DNA of 32,164 bases from Xanthomonas arboricola. Lineage in GTDB: Bacteria > Pseudomonadota > Gammaproteobacteria > Xanthomonadales > Xanthomonadaceae. A model generated the notes under the pieces. That model saw only the letters and a program-made list of their open reading frames with translations. It did no database searches and had not been told where the DNA came from. The stretch is taken from the NCBI RefSeq assembly GCF_003353015.1, contig NZ_QREM01000008.1, positions 498,287 to 530,450 of the forward strand, written 5' to 3'. The translations under genes were made by a program, and so were the position numbers. This document shows, one piece after another, positions 17,367 through 24,650 of this stretch; the first letter of the stretch is position 1; each line of letters starts with the position of its first letter.

Positions 17367-19469
17367 ATGGGCCACGCCAAAGAACTGCACGACGTCACAC
17401 CTTCCGAGGACATCGCCACCGATCCGCTGCGCGATCCGGCGCTGTACATCAACCGGGAACTGTCGCAGCTGGACTTCAATTTCCGGGTGCTGGCGCAGGC
17501 GTTGGACGAGCAGGTGCCATTGCTGGAGCGGCTGCGTTTCCTGTGCATTTCCTGCACCAACCTGGATGAATTCTTCGAGATCCGTGCGGCCACCGTGCGG
17601 CATGCGCAGGAGTTCGGCCTGCCGCCGGCGCCCGATGGCCTGAGCCCCACCGCCATCCTCAACGCAGTGCACGACCGCGCCGCCAAGCTGGTCGAACAGC
17701 AGTACCACGCGTGGAATGAAGTGCTGCGTCCGGCGATGGAAGATGCCGGCGTGGCCGTGCTCAGCCGCACCGTCTGGACGGCACGTCAGAAGCGCTGGCT
17801 GCGGGCGTACTTCCGCAACGAGATCATGCCGGTGCTGTCGCCGTTGGGACTGGATCCGGCGCATCCGTTTCCGAAGATCCTCAACAAGACCTTGAACATC
17901 GTGGTGGTGCTGGAGGGGCAGGACGCATTCGGGCGCGCCGGCCATCTGGCCATCGTGCGTGCACCGCGCTCGTTGCCGCGCATCATCCAGCTGCCGGCGA
18001 GCCTGTCGCCGCAGGGCACGCAGAGCTTCGTGTTCCTGTCCTCGGTGCTGTCCGAGTTCGTCGACGAGCTGTTCCCGGGCATGCAGGTCAAGGGCTCGTA
18101 TCAGTTCCGGGTCACCCGCAATTCCGAACTGGTGGTGGACGAGGAAGAAGTCGAGAACCTGGCGCTGGCGTTGCGCGACGAGCTGGTCACGCGCGGCTAT
18201 CGCCCGGCGGTGCGCCTGGAAATCGCCCACGACTGCCCGGCGCCGATCATGCGCACCTTGCTGCAGAACTTCGGCCTGAACGAGAACGCGGTGTACCGCA
18301 TCGTCGGGCCGGTCAATCTGAGCCGTGTCACCCAGGTCTACGATCTGGTGCAGCGCCCAGAACTCAAGTATCCGGTATTCAATCCGCGCACCCTGCGCGA
18401 CAACGACGGCATCTTCGAGATCGTCAGCAAGGGCGATGTGTTGCTGCACCACCCCTTCGATGCGTTCACTGCGGTGCTGGACGTGATCCGTCAGGCCGCG
18501 GTCGACCCGAACGTGCTGGCGATCAAGCAGACGCTGTACCGCACCGGCAAGGACTCGTTGATCGTCGATGCACTGATCCTGGCCGCGCGCAACGGCAAGG
18601 ATGTCACCGTGGTGGTCGAGCTGCGCGCGCGCTTCGACGAAGAGGCCAACCTGGGCCTGGCCGACAAGCTGCAGGAAGCCGGCGTGCAGGTGGTGTACGG
18701 CGTGGTCGGCTTCAAGACGCACGCCAAGATGCTGCTGATCGTGCGCCGCGAGGGACGCAAGCTCAAACGCTATGTGCACCTGGGCACAGGCAATTACCAC
18801 AGCGGCACCGCGCGCCTGTATACCGACATCAGCCTGATCACCGCGGACGTGGAAATCGGCAACGATGTGCACATGCTGTTCCAGCAATTGTCCGGGCTGG
18901 CCCCGCGCATGAAGCTGGAACAGTTGCTGCAGTCGCCCTTCACCCTGCACGCCGGCGTGTTGAAGCGGATCGAGCGCGAGACGCGGCTGGCCCGCAACGG
19001 CCGCCCGGGCCGCATCATCGCCAAGATGAATGCCCTCAACGAGCCGCAGGTCGTGCGCGCGCTGTATACCGCCTCGCAGGCCGGCGTGCAGATCGACCTG
19101 ATCGTGCGCGGCGCCTGCACGCTGCGGCCGGGCGTGCCCGGCGTGTCCGACAATATCCGCGTGCGCTCGATCGTGGGGCGCTTCCTGGAACATAGCCGCG
19201 TGTACTGGTTCGGCAACGATGGCGCGGCAGAGCTGTACTGCGCCAGCGCCGACTGGCTGGAACGCAACCTGCTGCGGCGCGTGGAGACCTGCTTCCCGAT
19301 CCTGGATCCGGATCTGGCCAGGCGCGTCTACCGCGAAGTGCTGCAGAACTACCTGGACGACAACGTCAACGCCTGGGAACTGGATGCCGAAGGCGTCTAT
19401 CACAAGCGCGTCCCCGGCCCTGGCGAGCCGGCACATTCGGCGCAGATGACCTTGCTCGAGCGGATCTGA
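17367..19469 (+). CDS. ppk: Polyphosphate kinase 1
   Basis: A 700-residue enzyme that reversibly polymerises the terminal phosphate of ATP into polyphosphate. The N-terminal region with YINRELSQLDFNFRVL and FLCISCTNLDEFFEIR is the family signature. The autophosphorylated histidine is H452 in FKTHAKMLL, and the second catalytic histidine is H609 in RFLEHSRVYWF. Their spacing of 157 residues equals that of E. coli (435/592). SADWLERNLLRRVE is also conserved. The start ATG at 17367 has no good ribosome site. It lies 122 bases after phoR and before ppx, linking phosphate sensing with polyphosphate storage. Confidence 0.97.
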   Translation: MGHAKELHDVTPSEDIATDPLRDPALYINRELSQLDFNFRVLAQALDEQVPLLERLRFLCISCTNLDEFFEIRAATVRHAQEFGLPPAPDGLSPTAILNAVHDRAAKLVEQQYHAWNEVLRPAMEDAGVAVLSRTVWTARQKRWLRAYFRNEIMPVLSPLGLDPAHPFPKILNKTLNIVVVLEGQDAFGRAGHLAIVRAPRSLPRIIQLPASLSPQGTQSFVFLSSVLSEFVDELFPGMQVKGSYQFRVTRNSELVVDEEEVENLALALRDELVTRGYRPAVRLEIAHDCPAPIMRTLLQNFGLNENAVYRIVGPVNLSRVTQVYDLVQRPELKYPVFNPRTLRDNDGIFEIVSKGDVLLHHPFDAFTAVLDVIRQAAVDPNVLAIKQTLYRTGKDSLIVDALILAARNGKDVTVVVELRARFDEEANLGLADKLQEAGVQVVYGVVGFKTHAKMLLIVRREGRKLKRYVHLGTGNYHSGTARLYTDISLITADVEIGNDVHMLFQQLSGLAPRMKLEQLLQSPFTLHAGVLKRIERETRLARNGRPGRIIAKMNALNEPQVVRALYTASQAGVQIDLIVRGACTLRPGVPGVSDNIRVRSIVGRFLEHSRVYWFGNDGAAELYCASADWLERNLLRRVETCFPILDPDLARRVYREVLQNYLDDNVNAWELDAEGVYHKRVPGPGEPAHSAQMTLLERI

Positions 19470-19514
19470 AAGTGGCGCGGGCGCGGCCCCTCACGGGGCC
19501 AACGGCCCATCGGC

Positions 19515-19520
19515 TACCAT
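19515..19520 (+). promoter_or_regulatory. Possible -10 element close to the ppx start
   Basis: TACCAT ends 6 bases before the ATG at 19527, which has no Shine-Dalgarno sequence. This geometry suits a leaderless transcript. No clear -35 hexamer is seen. Confidence 0.35.
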
Positions 19521-19526
19521 GCGCCC

Positions 19527-21053
19527 ATGCCAATGCCCTCCCCCACGATCCCGCCCCTGCGCGATGGCGATTTCCTTGCCGCCATCGACCTAGGGTCCAA
19601 CAGCTTCCACATGGTCATTGCGCGCTACCTGATGGGTCAGCTGCGTGTGGTCGATCGCCTGCGCGAAACCGTGCGCATGGCCGACGGCCTGGATGGCAAG
19701 GGTGGCATTTCCAACGAAGCGCGCCAGCGCGCGCTCGAATGTCTGGCACGTTTCGGCCAGCGCATCCGCGAAGTGCCGTCGTTGCGCGTGCGCGCGCTGG
19801 CCACCAACACGGTGCGCCAGCTGCGCTCGCCGCAGGCGTTTCTGATGCCGGCCGAAACCGCGCTCGGGCATGCGATCGAAGTGGTCAGCGGACGTGAGGA
19901 AGCACGCCTGATCTATCTCGGCGTTGCGCATGCGCAACCGCCCAAACCCGATCAACGCCGGCTGGTGATCGACATCGGCGGCGGCTCGACCGAGTTCATC
20001 ATCGGCCGCGGGTTCCAGACCCTGGAACGCGAGTCCCTGCAGGCCGGCTGCATCGCCAGCACGCGGCGCTTCTTTCCCGGCGGCAAGCTGTCGAAGAAGA
20101 AATGGAAGGATGCGCTGACCGAGATCGGCGCCGAGTTCCAGCAGTTCGCCAATCAGTACAAGGCGCTGGGCTGGCACGAGGCGATCGGTTCGTCCGGCAC
20201 GCACAAGGCCATCGGCGAGATCTGTGCGGCGATGAAGCTCACCAAGGGTGCGATCACTGCCGAGGCGCTGCCGGCGCTGCGCGACGAACTGCTCAAGGCC
20301 AAGCGTATCGAGGACATCCAGTTGCCCGGCCTGGCTGCCGAACGCCGGCCGATCATCGCCGGCGGCATTCTGGTGCTGGAAGCGGCGTTCCAGGCCCTGG
20401 GGCTGGAGAAGCTGATGGTCAGCAAGGCGGCCATGCGCGAAGGCATCCTCTACGACATGCTCGGCCGCGGCGGCGAAAACGACCCGCGCGACAGCTCGGT
20501 GGCCTCGCTGGTGCAGCGTTACGGCATCGACGAAGTGCAGGCGCAGCGCGTGGAGGCCACGGCCTGCCGCCTGTTCGACCAGGTCTGTGATTCCTGGCAG
20601 CTGGATGGCGACGACGCACAGGTGCTACGCCGCGCCGCCCGCCTGCACGAGCTGGGGCTGATCATCGCGCACAGCCAGTATCACGTGCACGGCAGCTACA
20701 TCCTGGAGCACTCCGATATTGCCGGCTTCTCGCGGCAGGAGCAGCAGGTGCTGGCATCGCTGGTGCGCACGCATCGGCGCAATGTGCCCAAGACCGCGTT
20801 CGAGGCCCTGCCGGATCGGTTGCTGCTGCCAACCCGACGCAAGGCCGCACTGCTGCGGCTGGCGGTGCTGCTGCATCGCGCGCACGAATCCGACCCGATT
20901 CCGACCCTGGAACTCACCGCCGACGACGCACGCCTGTCGCTGATCCTGTCGCAAAGCTGGATCGATTCGCGCCCGCTGCTGCGCGCCGACCTGATCGGCG
21001 AAGTCGAAAGCATGGCCGGGCTGGGGATCGCGTTCAAACCGTTTGTGACCTGA
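19527..21053 (+). CDS. ppx: Exopolyphosphatase (Ppx/GppA family)
   Basis: A 508-residue phosphatase that releases phosphate from polyphosphate ends; family members may also convert pppGpp to ppGpp. The ASKHA-fold phosphate loops are AAIDLGSNSFHMVIAR (residues about 18-33) and VIDIGGGSTEF. The catalytic glutamate region lies around SGREEARLIYLG. The C-terminal HD-like helical domain contains AARLHELGLIIAHSQYHVHGSYIL. The length is that of a two-part Ppx. ppx follows ppk by 57 bases, the usual synthesis/degradation pair. The ATG at 19527 is used; a second ATG at 19533 is possible. GppA is less likely given the ppk neighbour. Confidence 0.94.
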   Translation: MPMPSPTIPPLRDGDFLAAIDLGSNSFHMVIARYLMGQLRVVDRLRETVRMADGLDGKGGISNEARQRALECLARFGQRIREVPSLRVRALATNTVRQLRSPQAFLMPAETALGHAIEVVSGREEARLIYLGVAHAQPPKPDQRRLVIDIGGGSTEFIIGRGFQTLERESLQAGCIASTRRFFPGGKLSKKKWKDALTEIGAEFQQFANQYKALGWHEAIGSSGTHKAIGEICAAMKLTKGAITAEALPALRDELLKAKRIEDIQLPGLAAERRPIIAGGILVLEAAFQALGLEKLMVSKAAMREGILYDMLGRGGENDPRDSSVASLVQRYGIDEVQAQRVEATACRLFDQVCDSWQLDGDDAQVLRRAARLHELGLIIAHSQYHVHGSYILEHSDIAGFSRQEQQVLASLVRTHRRNVPKTAFEALPDRLLLPTRRKAALLRLAVLLHRAHESDPIPTLELTADDARLSLILSQSWIDSRPLLRADLIGEVESMAGLGIAFKPFVT

Positions 21054-21070
21054 GGCCTGCGGCCTCAGGC

Positions 21071-21098
21071 GGGATTCGGGATTCGGGATTCGGGATTC
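21071..21098 (+). repeat. GGGATTC heptamer repeat, site 3a (four perfect copies)
   Basis: Four exact tandem copies of GGGATTC lie 18 bases after the ppx stop. They face a degenerate inverted cluster at 21158-21185, so the pair could fold into a long hairpin in RNA or DNA. Confidence 0.85.
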
Positions 21099-21157
21099 GT
21101 TGACCGCGGCACGTGATGTATTGCGTACTCGCCCAGATGCGCGAAGACCGCTTTTGC

Positions 21158-21185
21158 GAATCTCCAATCCCGAATTCCTAATCCC
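21158..21185 (-). repeat. GGGATTC-type heptamer repeat, site 3b (inverted, degenerate)
   Basis: On the plus strand it reads GAATCTC, CAATCCC, GAATTCC, TAATCCC, the reverse-complement orientation of site 3a, with 59 bases between the two. Confidence 0.7.
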
Positions 21186-21269
21186 GTCGCACTTGTCACC
21201 GCCGCGACTTGTACGCGCAACATCCATGCCATCGCCCTCCCGGAAGCTAGCGAAAACCGGAGAACGGGC

Positions 21270-22406
21270 ATGCGCTACGCGATCGTTACCGAAACCTACC
21301 CCCCCGAAGTCAACGGTGTTGCGCTGACCGTGCACGGGCTGGAAACCGGCCTGCGCGCACGCGGACACCAGGTGGACCTGGTACGTCCACGGCAGAGCGG
21401 CGATACGGATGCGGCCACGGCCCTGCTGGTGCGCGGCGCATCGCTGCCGCGCTATCCGGGACTGAAGTTCGGGCTGCCGGCAACACAACGCCTGGTGCGT
21501 CATTGGCAGATCACGCAACCGGATGCGGTCTATGTGGCCACGGAAGGCCCGCTGGGCTGGTCGGCGATGCGTGCGGCACGCCGGCTCGGCATCCCGGTCG
21601 CCACCGGCTTCCATACACGGTTCGACGAGTACCTGCCCGATTACGGTGCCGCCTGGCTGCAGGGCACCGCGTTGCGCTGGATGCGCCGCTTCCATAACCA
21701 GGCCGAGGCCACCCTGGTACCCACGCGCGAGCTGCAGCAGTTCCTGCGCGACGGCGGCTTCGAGCGGGTGCAGTTGCTGGCACGCGCGGTGGACAGCCAG
21801 CAGTTCGATCCGGCCCGGCGCGATCCGGCCCTGCGTGCCGAATGGGGCATCGAAGGCGAAGGCTTTGCCGCGATCTACGTCGGACGCATCGCCAACGAGA
21901 AGAATCTGCCGTTGGCGATCCGCGCCTTCCGCAAGTTGCAGCAGATCCGCCCGAAGGCGCGCTTCGTCTGGGTCGGCGATGGCCCGGCACGCGAGAAGAT
22001 CGCGCACGAAAATCCGGACTTCCTCTTCTGCGGCATCCAGCGCGGCGCGGCGTTGGCACGCCACTTCGCCAGCGGCGATCTGTTCCTGTTCCCCAGCCGC
22101 AGCGAGACCTTCGGCAACGTGACCCTGGAGGCGATGGCCAGCGGTGTGGCCACGGTGGCCTTCGATTACGGCGCCGCGCGCGAGTATCTGCGCAGCGGCC
22201 ACAGCGGGATGGCGGTGGAGACCGACGAGGCGTTCATCCAGGCCGCCGTCGCGCTGACCGAGGACGATGCGCTGCGCCAGCGCCTGGGGGCTGCGGCCGC
22301 ACAGGCGATGAAGAAACTGCATCCGGACAACGTGGTGTCCGACTTCGAGGCCTTGCTGGTCGGCATCACTGCGGCACGGGGACGTTATGTCGGCAACGCG
22401 GCTTGA
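21270..22406 (+). CDS. Glycosyltransferase family 4 (GT-B)
   Basis: A 378-residue cytoplasmic or membrane-associated glycosyltransferase. The N-terminal Rossmann half begins RYAIVTETYPPEVNGVA with the glycine-rich acceptor loop, followed by GFHTRFDEYLPDYG. The C-terminal half carries YVGRIANEKNLPLAI and the EX7E signature with E279 and E287 in SETFGNVTLEAMASG, which binds the nucleotide sugar. It resembles the group that includes alpha-mannosyltransferases acting on glycolipids (MgtA/PimB-like). The acceptor is unknown. The ATG at 21270 has GGAG upstream. It overlaps the next gene (PAP2 phosphatase) by 20 bases, suggesting a shared lipid substrate. Confidence 0.9.
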   Translation: MRYAIVTETYPPEVNGVALTVHGLETGLRARGHQVDLVRPRQSGDTDAATALLVRGASLPRYPGLKFGLPATQRLVRHWQITQPDAVYVATEGPLGWSAMRAARRLGIPVATGFHTRFDEYLPDYGAAWLQGTALRWMRRFHNQAEATLVPTRELQQFLRDGGFERVQLLARAVDSQQFDPARRDPALRAEWGIEGEGFAAIYVGRIANEKNLPLAIRAFRKLQQIRPKARFVWVGDGPAREKIAHENPDFLFCGIQRGAALARHFASGDLFLFPSRSETFGNVTLEAMASGVATVAFDYGAAREYLRSGHSGMAVETDEAFIQAAVALTEDDALRQRLGAAAAQAMKKLHPDNVVSDFEALLVGITAARGRYVGNAA

Positions 22407-22929
22407 GCTCCTGCGCGGTCACGAAGCGCGCTGGTGCCGGCGCGCCAATCACTGGTGCCGGCGCCACCCGGTGCGGCGTGCATTTGCGACCATCAGCCGG
22501 CTTGGCGACGGGGTGTTCTGGTACAGCCTGATGGGCTTGCTGGTGCTGGCCGACGGCATGGACGGCGTGCGCGCTTCTGCGCACATGGCCGCCACCGGCG
22601 TGCTCGCGCTGAGCTTGTACAAGTCGCTCAAGCGCTGGACGCGTCGGCCACGCCCGTATGCGGCCGATGTGCGCATCCGCGCCTGGGTGGCGCCGCTGGA
22701 CGAGTTCAGTTTTCCGTCCGGCCACACCTTGCATGCGGTGTCCTTCAGCATCGTGGCGGTGGCCTACTACCCGTGGCTTGCCCCCCTGCTGGTGCCGTTT
22801 TCGGCCGGCGTGGCGCTGTCGCGCGTGGTACTGGGCCTGCACTATCCCAGCGATGTGCTGGCTGCCACGGCGATCGGCGTGGTGCTGGCCAGCCTGTCGC
22901 TATGGGCATTTCCGGTGCTGCTCGGCTAA
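22387..22929 (+). CDS. PAP2-family membrane phosphatase
   Basis: A 180-residue integral membrane phosphatase of the PAP2/PgpB type, acting on lipid or isoprenoid phosphates. All three signature motifs are present: KX6RP in KRWTRRPRP, PSGH in FPSGHTLHA, and SRX5HXXXD in SRVVLGLHYPSD. Several hydrophobic helices surround them, including WYSLMGLLVLADGMDG and LAATAIGVVLASLSLWAF. Its ATG lies inside the 3' end of the glycosyltransferase gene, so the two are translationally coupled. The arginine-rich N terminus probably stays in the cytoplasm. A glycolipid or lipid-carrier recycling role is inferred from the neighbour, not shown. Confidence 0.9.
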   Translation: MSATRLELLRGHEARWCRRANHWCRRHPVRRAFATISRLGDGVFWYSLMGLLVLADGMDGVRASAHMAATGVLALSLYKSLKRWTRRPRPYAADVRIRAWVAPLDEFSFPSGHTLHAVSFSIVAVAYYPWLAPLLVPFSAGVALSRVVLGLHYPSDVLAATAIGVVLASLSLWAFPVLLG

Positions 22930-23032
22930 AGCGTGAGATCTGCCATCGCCGCGCTTGCATGACCAAGCCGATGCCCCTCGTCGCGCAGCCGGCCGTTCGC
23001 CCGGCACGCGCTCGGCGATGCAACGCTCCACC

Positions 23033-23060
23033 GATTCCCGATTCCCGATTCCCGACTCCC
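23033..23060 (-). repeat. GGGAATC-type heptamer repeat, site 4
   Basis: On the plus strand GATTCCC occurs three times in tandem followed by GACTCCC. It lies just upstream of lpxH, in the orientation opposite to site 3a. Confidence 0.85.
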
Positions 23061-23077
23061 GTCCCGTGCTGCCGCCG

Positions 23078-23083
23078 TACAAT
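23078..23083 (+). promoter_or_regulatory. Possible -10 element close to the lpxH start
   Basis: TACAAT ends 6 bases before the lpxH ATG at 23090, with no ribosome site between. As with ppx this suggests a leaderless message. The -35 region falls in the heptamer repeat and has no TTGACA-like hexamer. Confidence 0.4.
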
Positions 23084-23089
23084 GGCGCC

Positions 23090-23833
23090 ATGACGACCCT
23101 GTTCATTTCCGACCTGCACCTGGATCCGGCCCGGCCGGCGATCACCGCGCTGTTTCTGGACTTCCTGCGCACGCAGGTGCCGGGCAGCGACGCGCTCTAC
23201 ATCCTGGGCGATCTGTTCGAAGCCTGGATCGGCGATGACACGCCATCGACCGCTGCCGATGCGGTGGCCGTGGCGCTGCATGCAGTGGCCGACAGCGGCG
23301 TGCCGGTGTTCTTCATGCCGGGCAATCGCGACTTCCTGGTGGGCAAGGCATACGCGCAACGTGCCGGCTTCCGCATCCTGCCCGATCCCACGGTGGTCGA
23401 TCTATACGGGCACCCAACCTTGCTGATGCATGGCGACCTGCTGTGTACCGACGACACCGCCTACCAGGCGTTCCGTGCACAGACGCGCGATCCGGTCTTC
23501 CAGGCGCAGTTCCTGGCGCAGCCGCTGGCCGCGCGGGTCGCCTTCGCGCAGCAGGCACGCGCGGCCAGCCAGGCGCGTCATGCAGAACTCAAGCAAGGCG
23601 ACCAGTCGCGCTTCGAGACCGTCACCGATGTCACCCCGGCCGAGGTGGAAACCACCTTCGTGCGGTATGGCCTGGACCGTCTGATCCATGGCCATACCCA
23701 TCGCCCTGCGATCCACACCCTGCAGGCCGGTGGCCAGACCTGCACACGCATCGTGCTGGGCGACTGGTATGAACAAGGCTCGGTACTGCACGTGGATGCC
23801 GATGGCGTGTCGCTGGAGCAGCTGCCGCTTTGA
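23090..23833 (+). CDS. lpxH: UDP-2,3-diacylglucosamine diphosphatase LpxH
   Basis: A 247-residue metallophosphoesterase that cleaves UDP-2,3-diacylglucosamine to lipid X and UMP, the fourth step of lipid A synthesis at the inner membrane. All metal ligands known from E. coli LpxH are present: D8 and H10 in SDLHLD, D41 in [13 protein letters not shown]79 in GNRDF, H114 in LMHGD, and H200 and H202 in HGHTHRP. The ATG at 23090 puts the first motif at the family position. A longer in-frame reading from 22955 covers the repeat and is rejected. The gene follows the glycosyltransferase/PAP2 pair but is separated from it by about 160 bases. Confidence 0.97.
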   Translation: MTTLFISDLHLDPARPAITALFLDFLRTQVPGSDALYILGDLFEAWIGDDTPSTAADAVAVALHAVADSGVPVFFMPGNRDFLVGKAYAQRAGFRILPDPTVVDLYGHPTLLMHGDLLCTDDTAYQAFRAQTRDPVFQAQFLAQPLAARVAFAQQARAASQARHAELKQGDQSRFETVTDVTPAEVETTFVRYGLDRLIHGHTHRPAIHTLQAGGQTCTRIVLGDWYEQGSVLHVDADGVSLEQLPL

Positions 23834-24022
23834 CGTCGCTGACCGCAGCTGGCCAGTAGCCGGGCGCAGGTCGCTCGGCCGGAACCACGGTGCAAGCGCG
23901 CTGCCGCGATGGACATCGGCCGCACGGTCTGCAGGTGCGCGCCGTGGTTTCGACACCGGGCCTGCGCGCTTGGCACGCGGCTCACCCACGCAGCTGGACG
24001 CGTTGACGCGCTGTCGCCAAAC

Positions 24023-24046
24023 CCGCGACCGCGACCGCGACCGCGA
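24023..24046. repeat. Short tandem repeat (CCGCGA)x4
   Basis: Four perfect copies of the hexamer CCGCGA occur in the gap between lpxH and the lipoprotein gene. It is outside any gene I can support and is a candidate for copy-number variation. Confidence 0.8.
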
Positions 24047-24096
24047 ACCAGCATGCCGTCTATCCAGCCGCACAGTCCATGCAGCATCCCAAGGCA

Positions 24097-24516
24097 TCAC
24101 TGCATGCTGCGCGCATGCTCGGCATAGTCGACGAAGTCGGCGTTGACCACGTCGTACCAGAGCACCGTGCCATCGGCCTGCACGCGGAAACGATCGCGCA
24201 CCGGGCTGGTCTGCGGGTCGCCGGGGCACTCGTTGCCATGGCGCTCGCGGACTGCGAATTCGAATGCATCCGGCGGCGACGCAGCATCGTCTTCGGCGAT
24301 GATGCTGATGCAGTTGTCCGGATAGAAATGGTCACCCTGCAGCCGGGTTTCCAGCACATGCAGCGCGCGGGCGCGGGCATCGTTGCCAGTCGGCGCGGGC
24401 GGCGCGGACACGGCCGGTTTGGGGGGCGCAGGGGCTGGGTCGGCAGGTTGCTGTTTGCAGCCGGCAATTGCCAGCGCGGCCAGGCACAGCGCCGCGTAAC
24501 GCAGGGACTTGGACAT
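24097..24516 (-). CDS. Hypothetical lipoprotein
   Basis: A 139-residue protein of unknown function with a clear lipoprotein signal: SKSLRYAALCLAALAIAGC, with the lipobox IAGC at residues 17-20. A proline/alanine-rich linker of about 25 residues follows, then a small folded domain containing DNCISIIAEDD, NECPGDP and FRVQADGTVLWYDVVNADFVDY. Two cysteines in that domain could form a disulfide. The ATG at 24516 was chosen because it starts the signal peptide and has GGAG close upstream; an upstream in-frame start at 24549 adds eleven residues before the signal. It stands 134 bases after the metalloprotease gene on the same strand. I do not recognise a family. Confidence 0.78.
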   Translation of the reverse strand: MSKSLRYAALCLAALAIAGCKQQPADPAPAPPKPAVSAPPAPTGNDARARALHVLETRLQGDHFYPDNCISIIAEDDAASPPDAFEFAVRERHGNECPGDPQTSPVRDRFRVQADGTVLWYDVVNADFVDYAEHARSMQ

Positions 24517-24600
24517 GGTGCTCCGCTCCGCAGGACACGCCGGCGACAACCGGCAGTGCCTCCAGTCTGCGCGATCACTGCGCCTGCGTGTAGTGGCAAA

Positions 24601-24625
24601 GGCCCGGCACCTGCGGTGCCGGGCC
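24601..24625 (-). terminator. Hairpin downstream of the metalloprotease gene
   Basis: GGCCCGGCACC (24601-24611) and GGTGCCGGGCC (24615-24625) form a perfect 11-bp stem with a 3-base loop. On the minus strand only TTTG follows, so it is a strong hairpin with a weak U-tract. Confidence 0.65.
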
Positions 24626-24650
24626 GTCAGCGGAACGCGACGCGTGGTCC

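Noticed and set aside
17214..19436. 740-residue open frame on the minus strand opposite ppk
   Set aside because: Antisense shadow of ppk with repetitive His/Gln/Val-rich composition; ppk itself has all catalytic motifs.
22955..23089. N-terminal extension of the lpxH frame
   Set aside because: It translates the heptamer repeat cluster; LpxH proteins begin at the metal-binding SDLH motif region.
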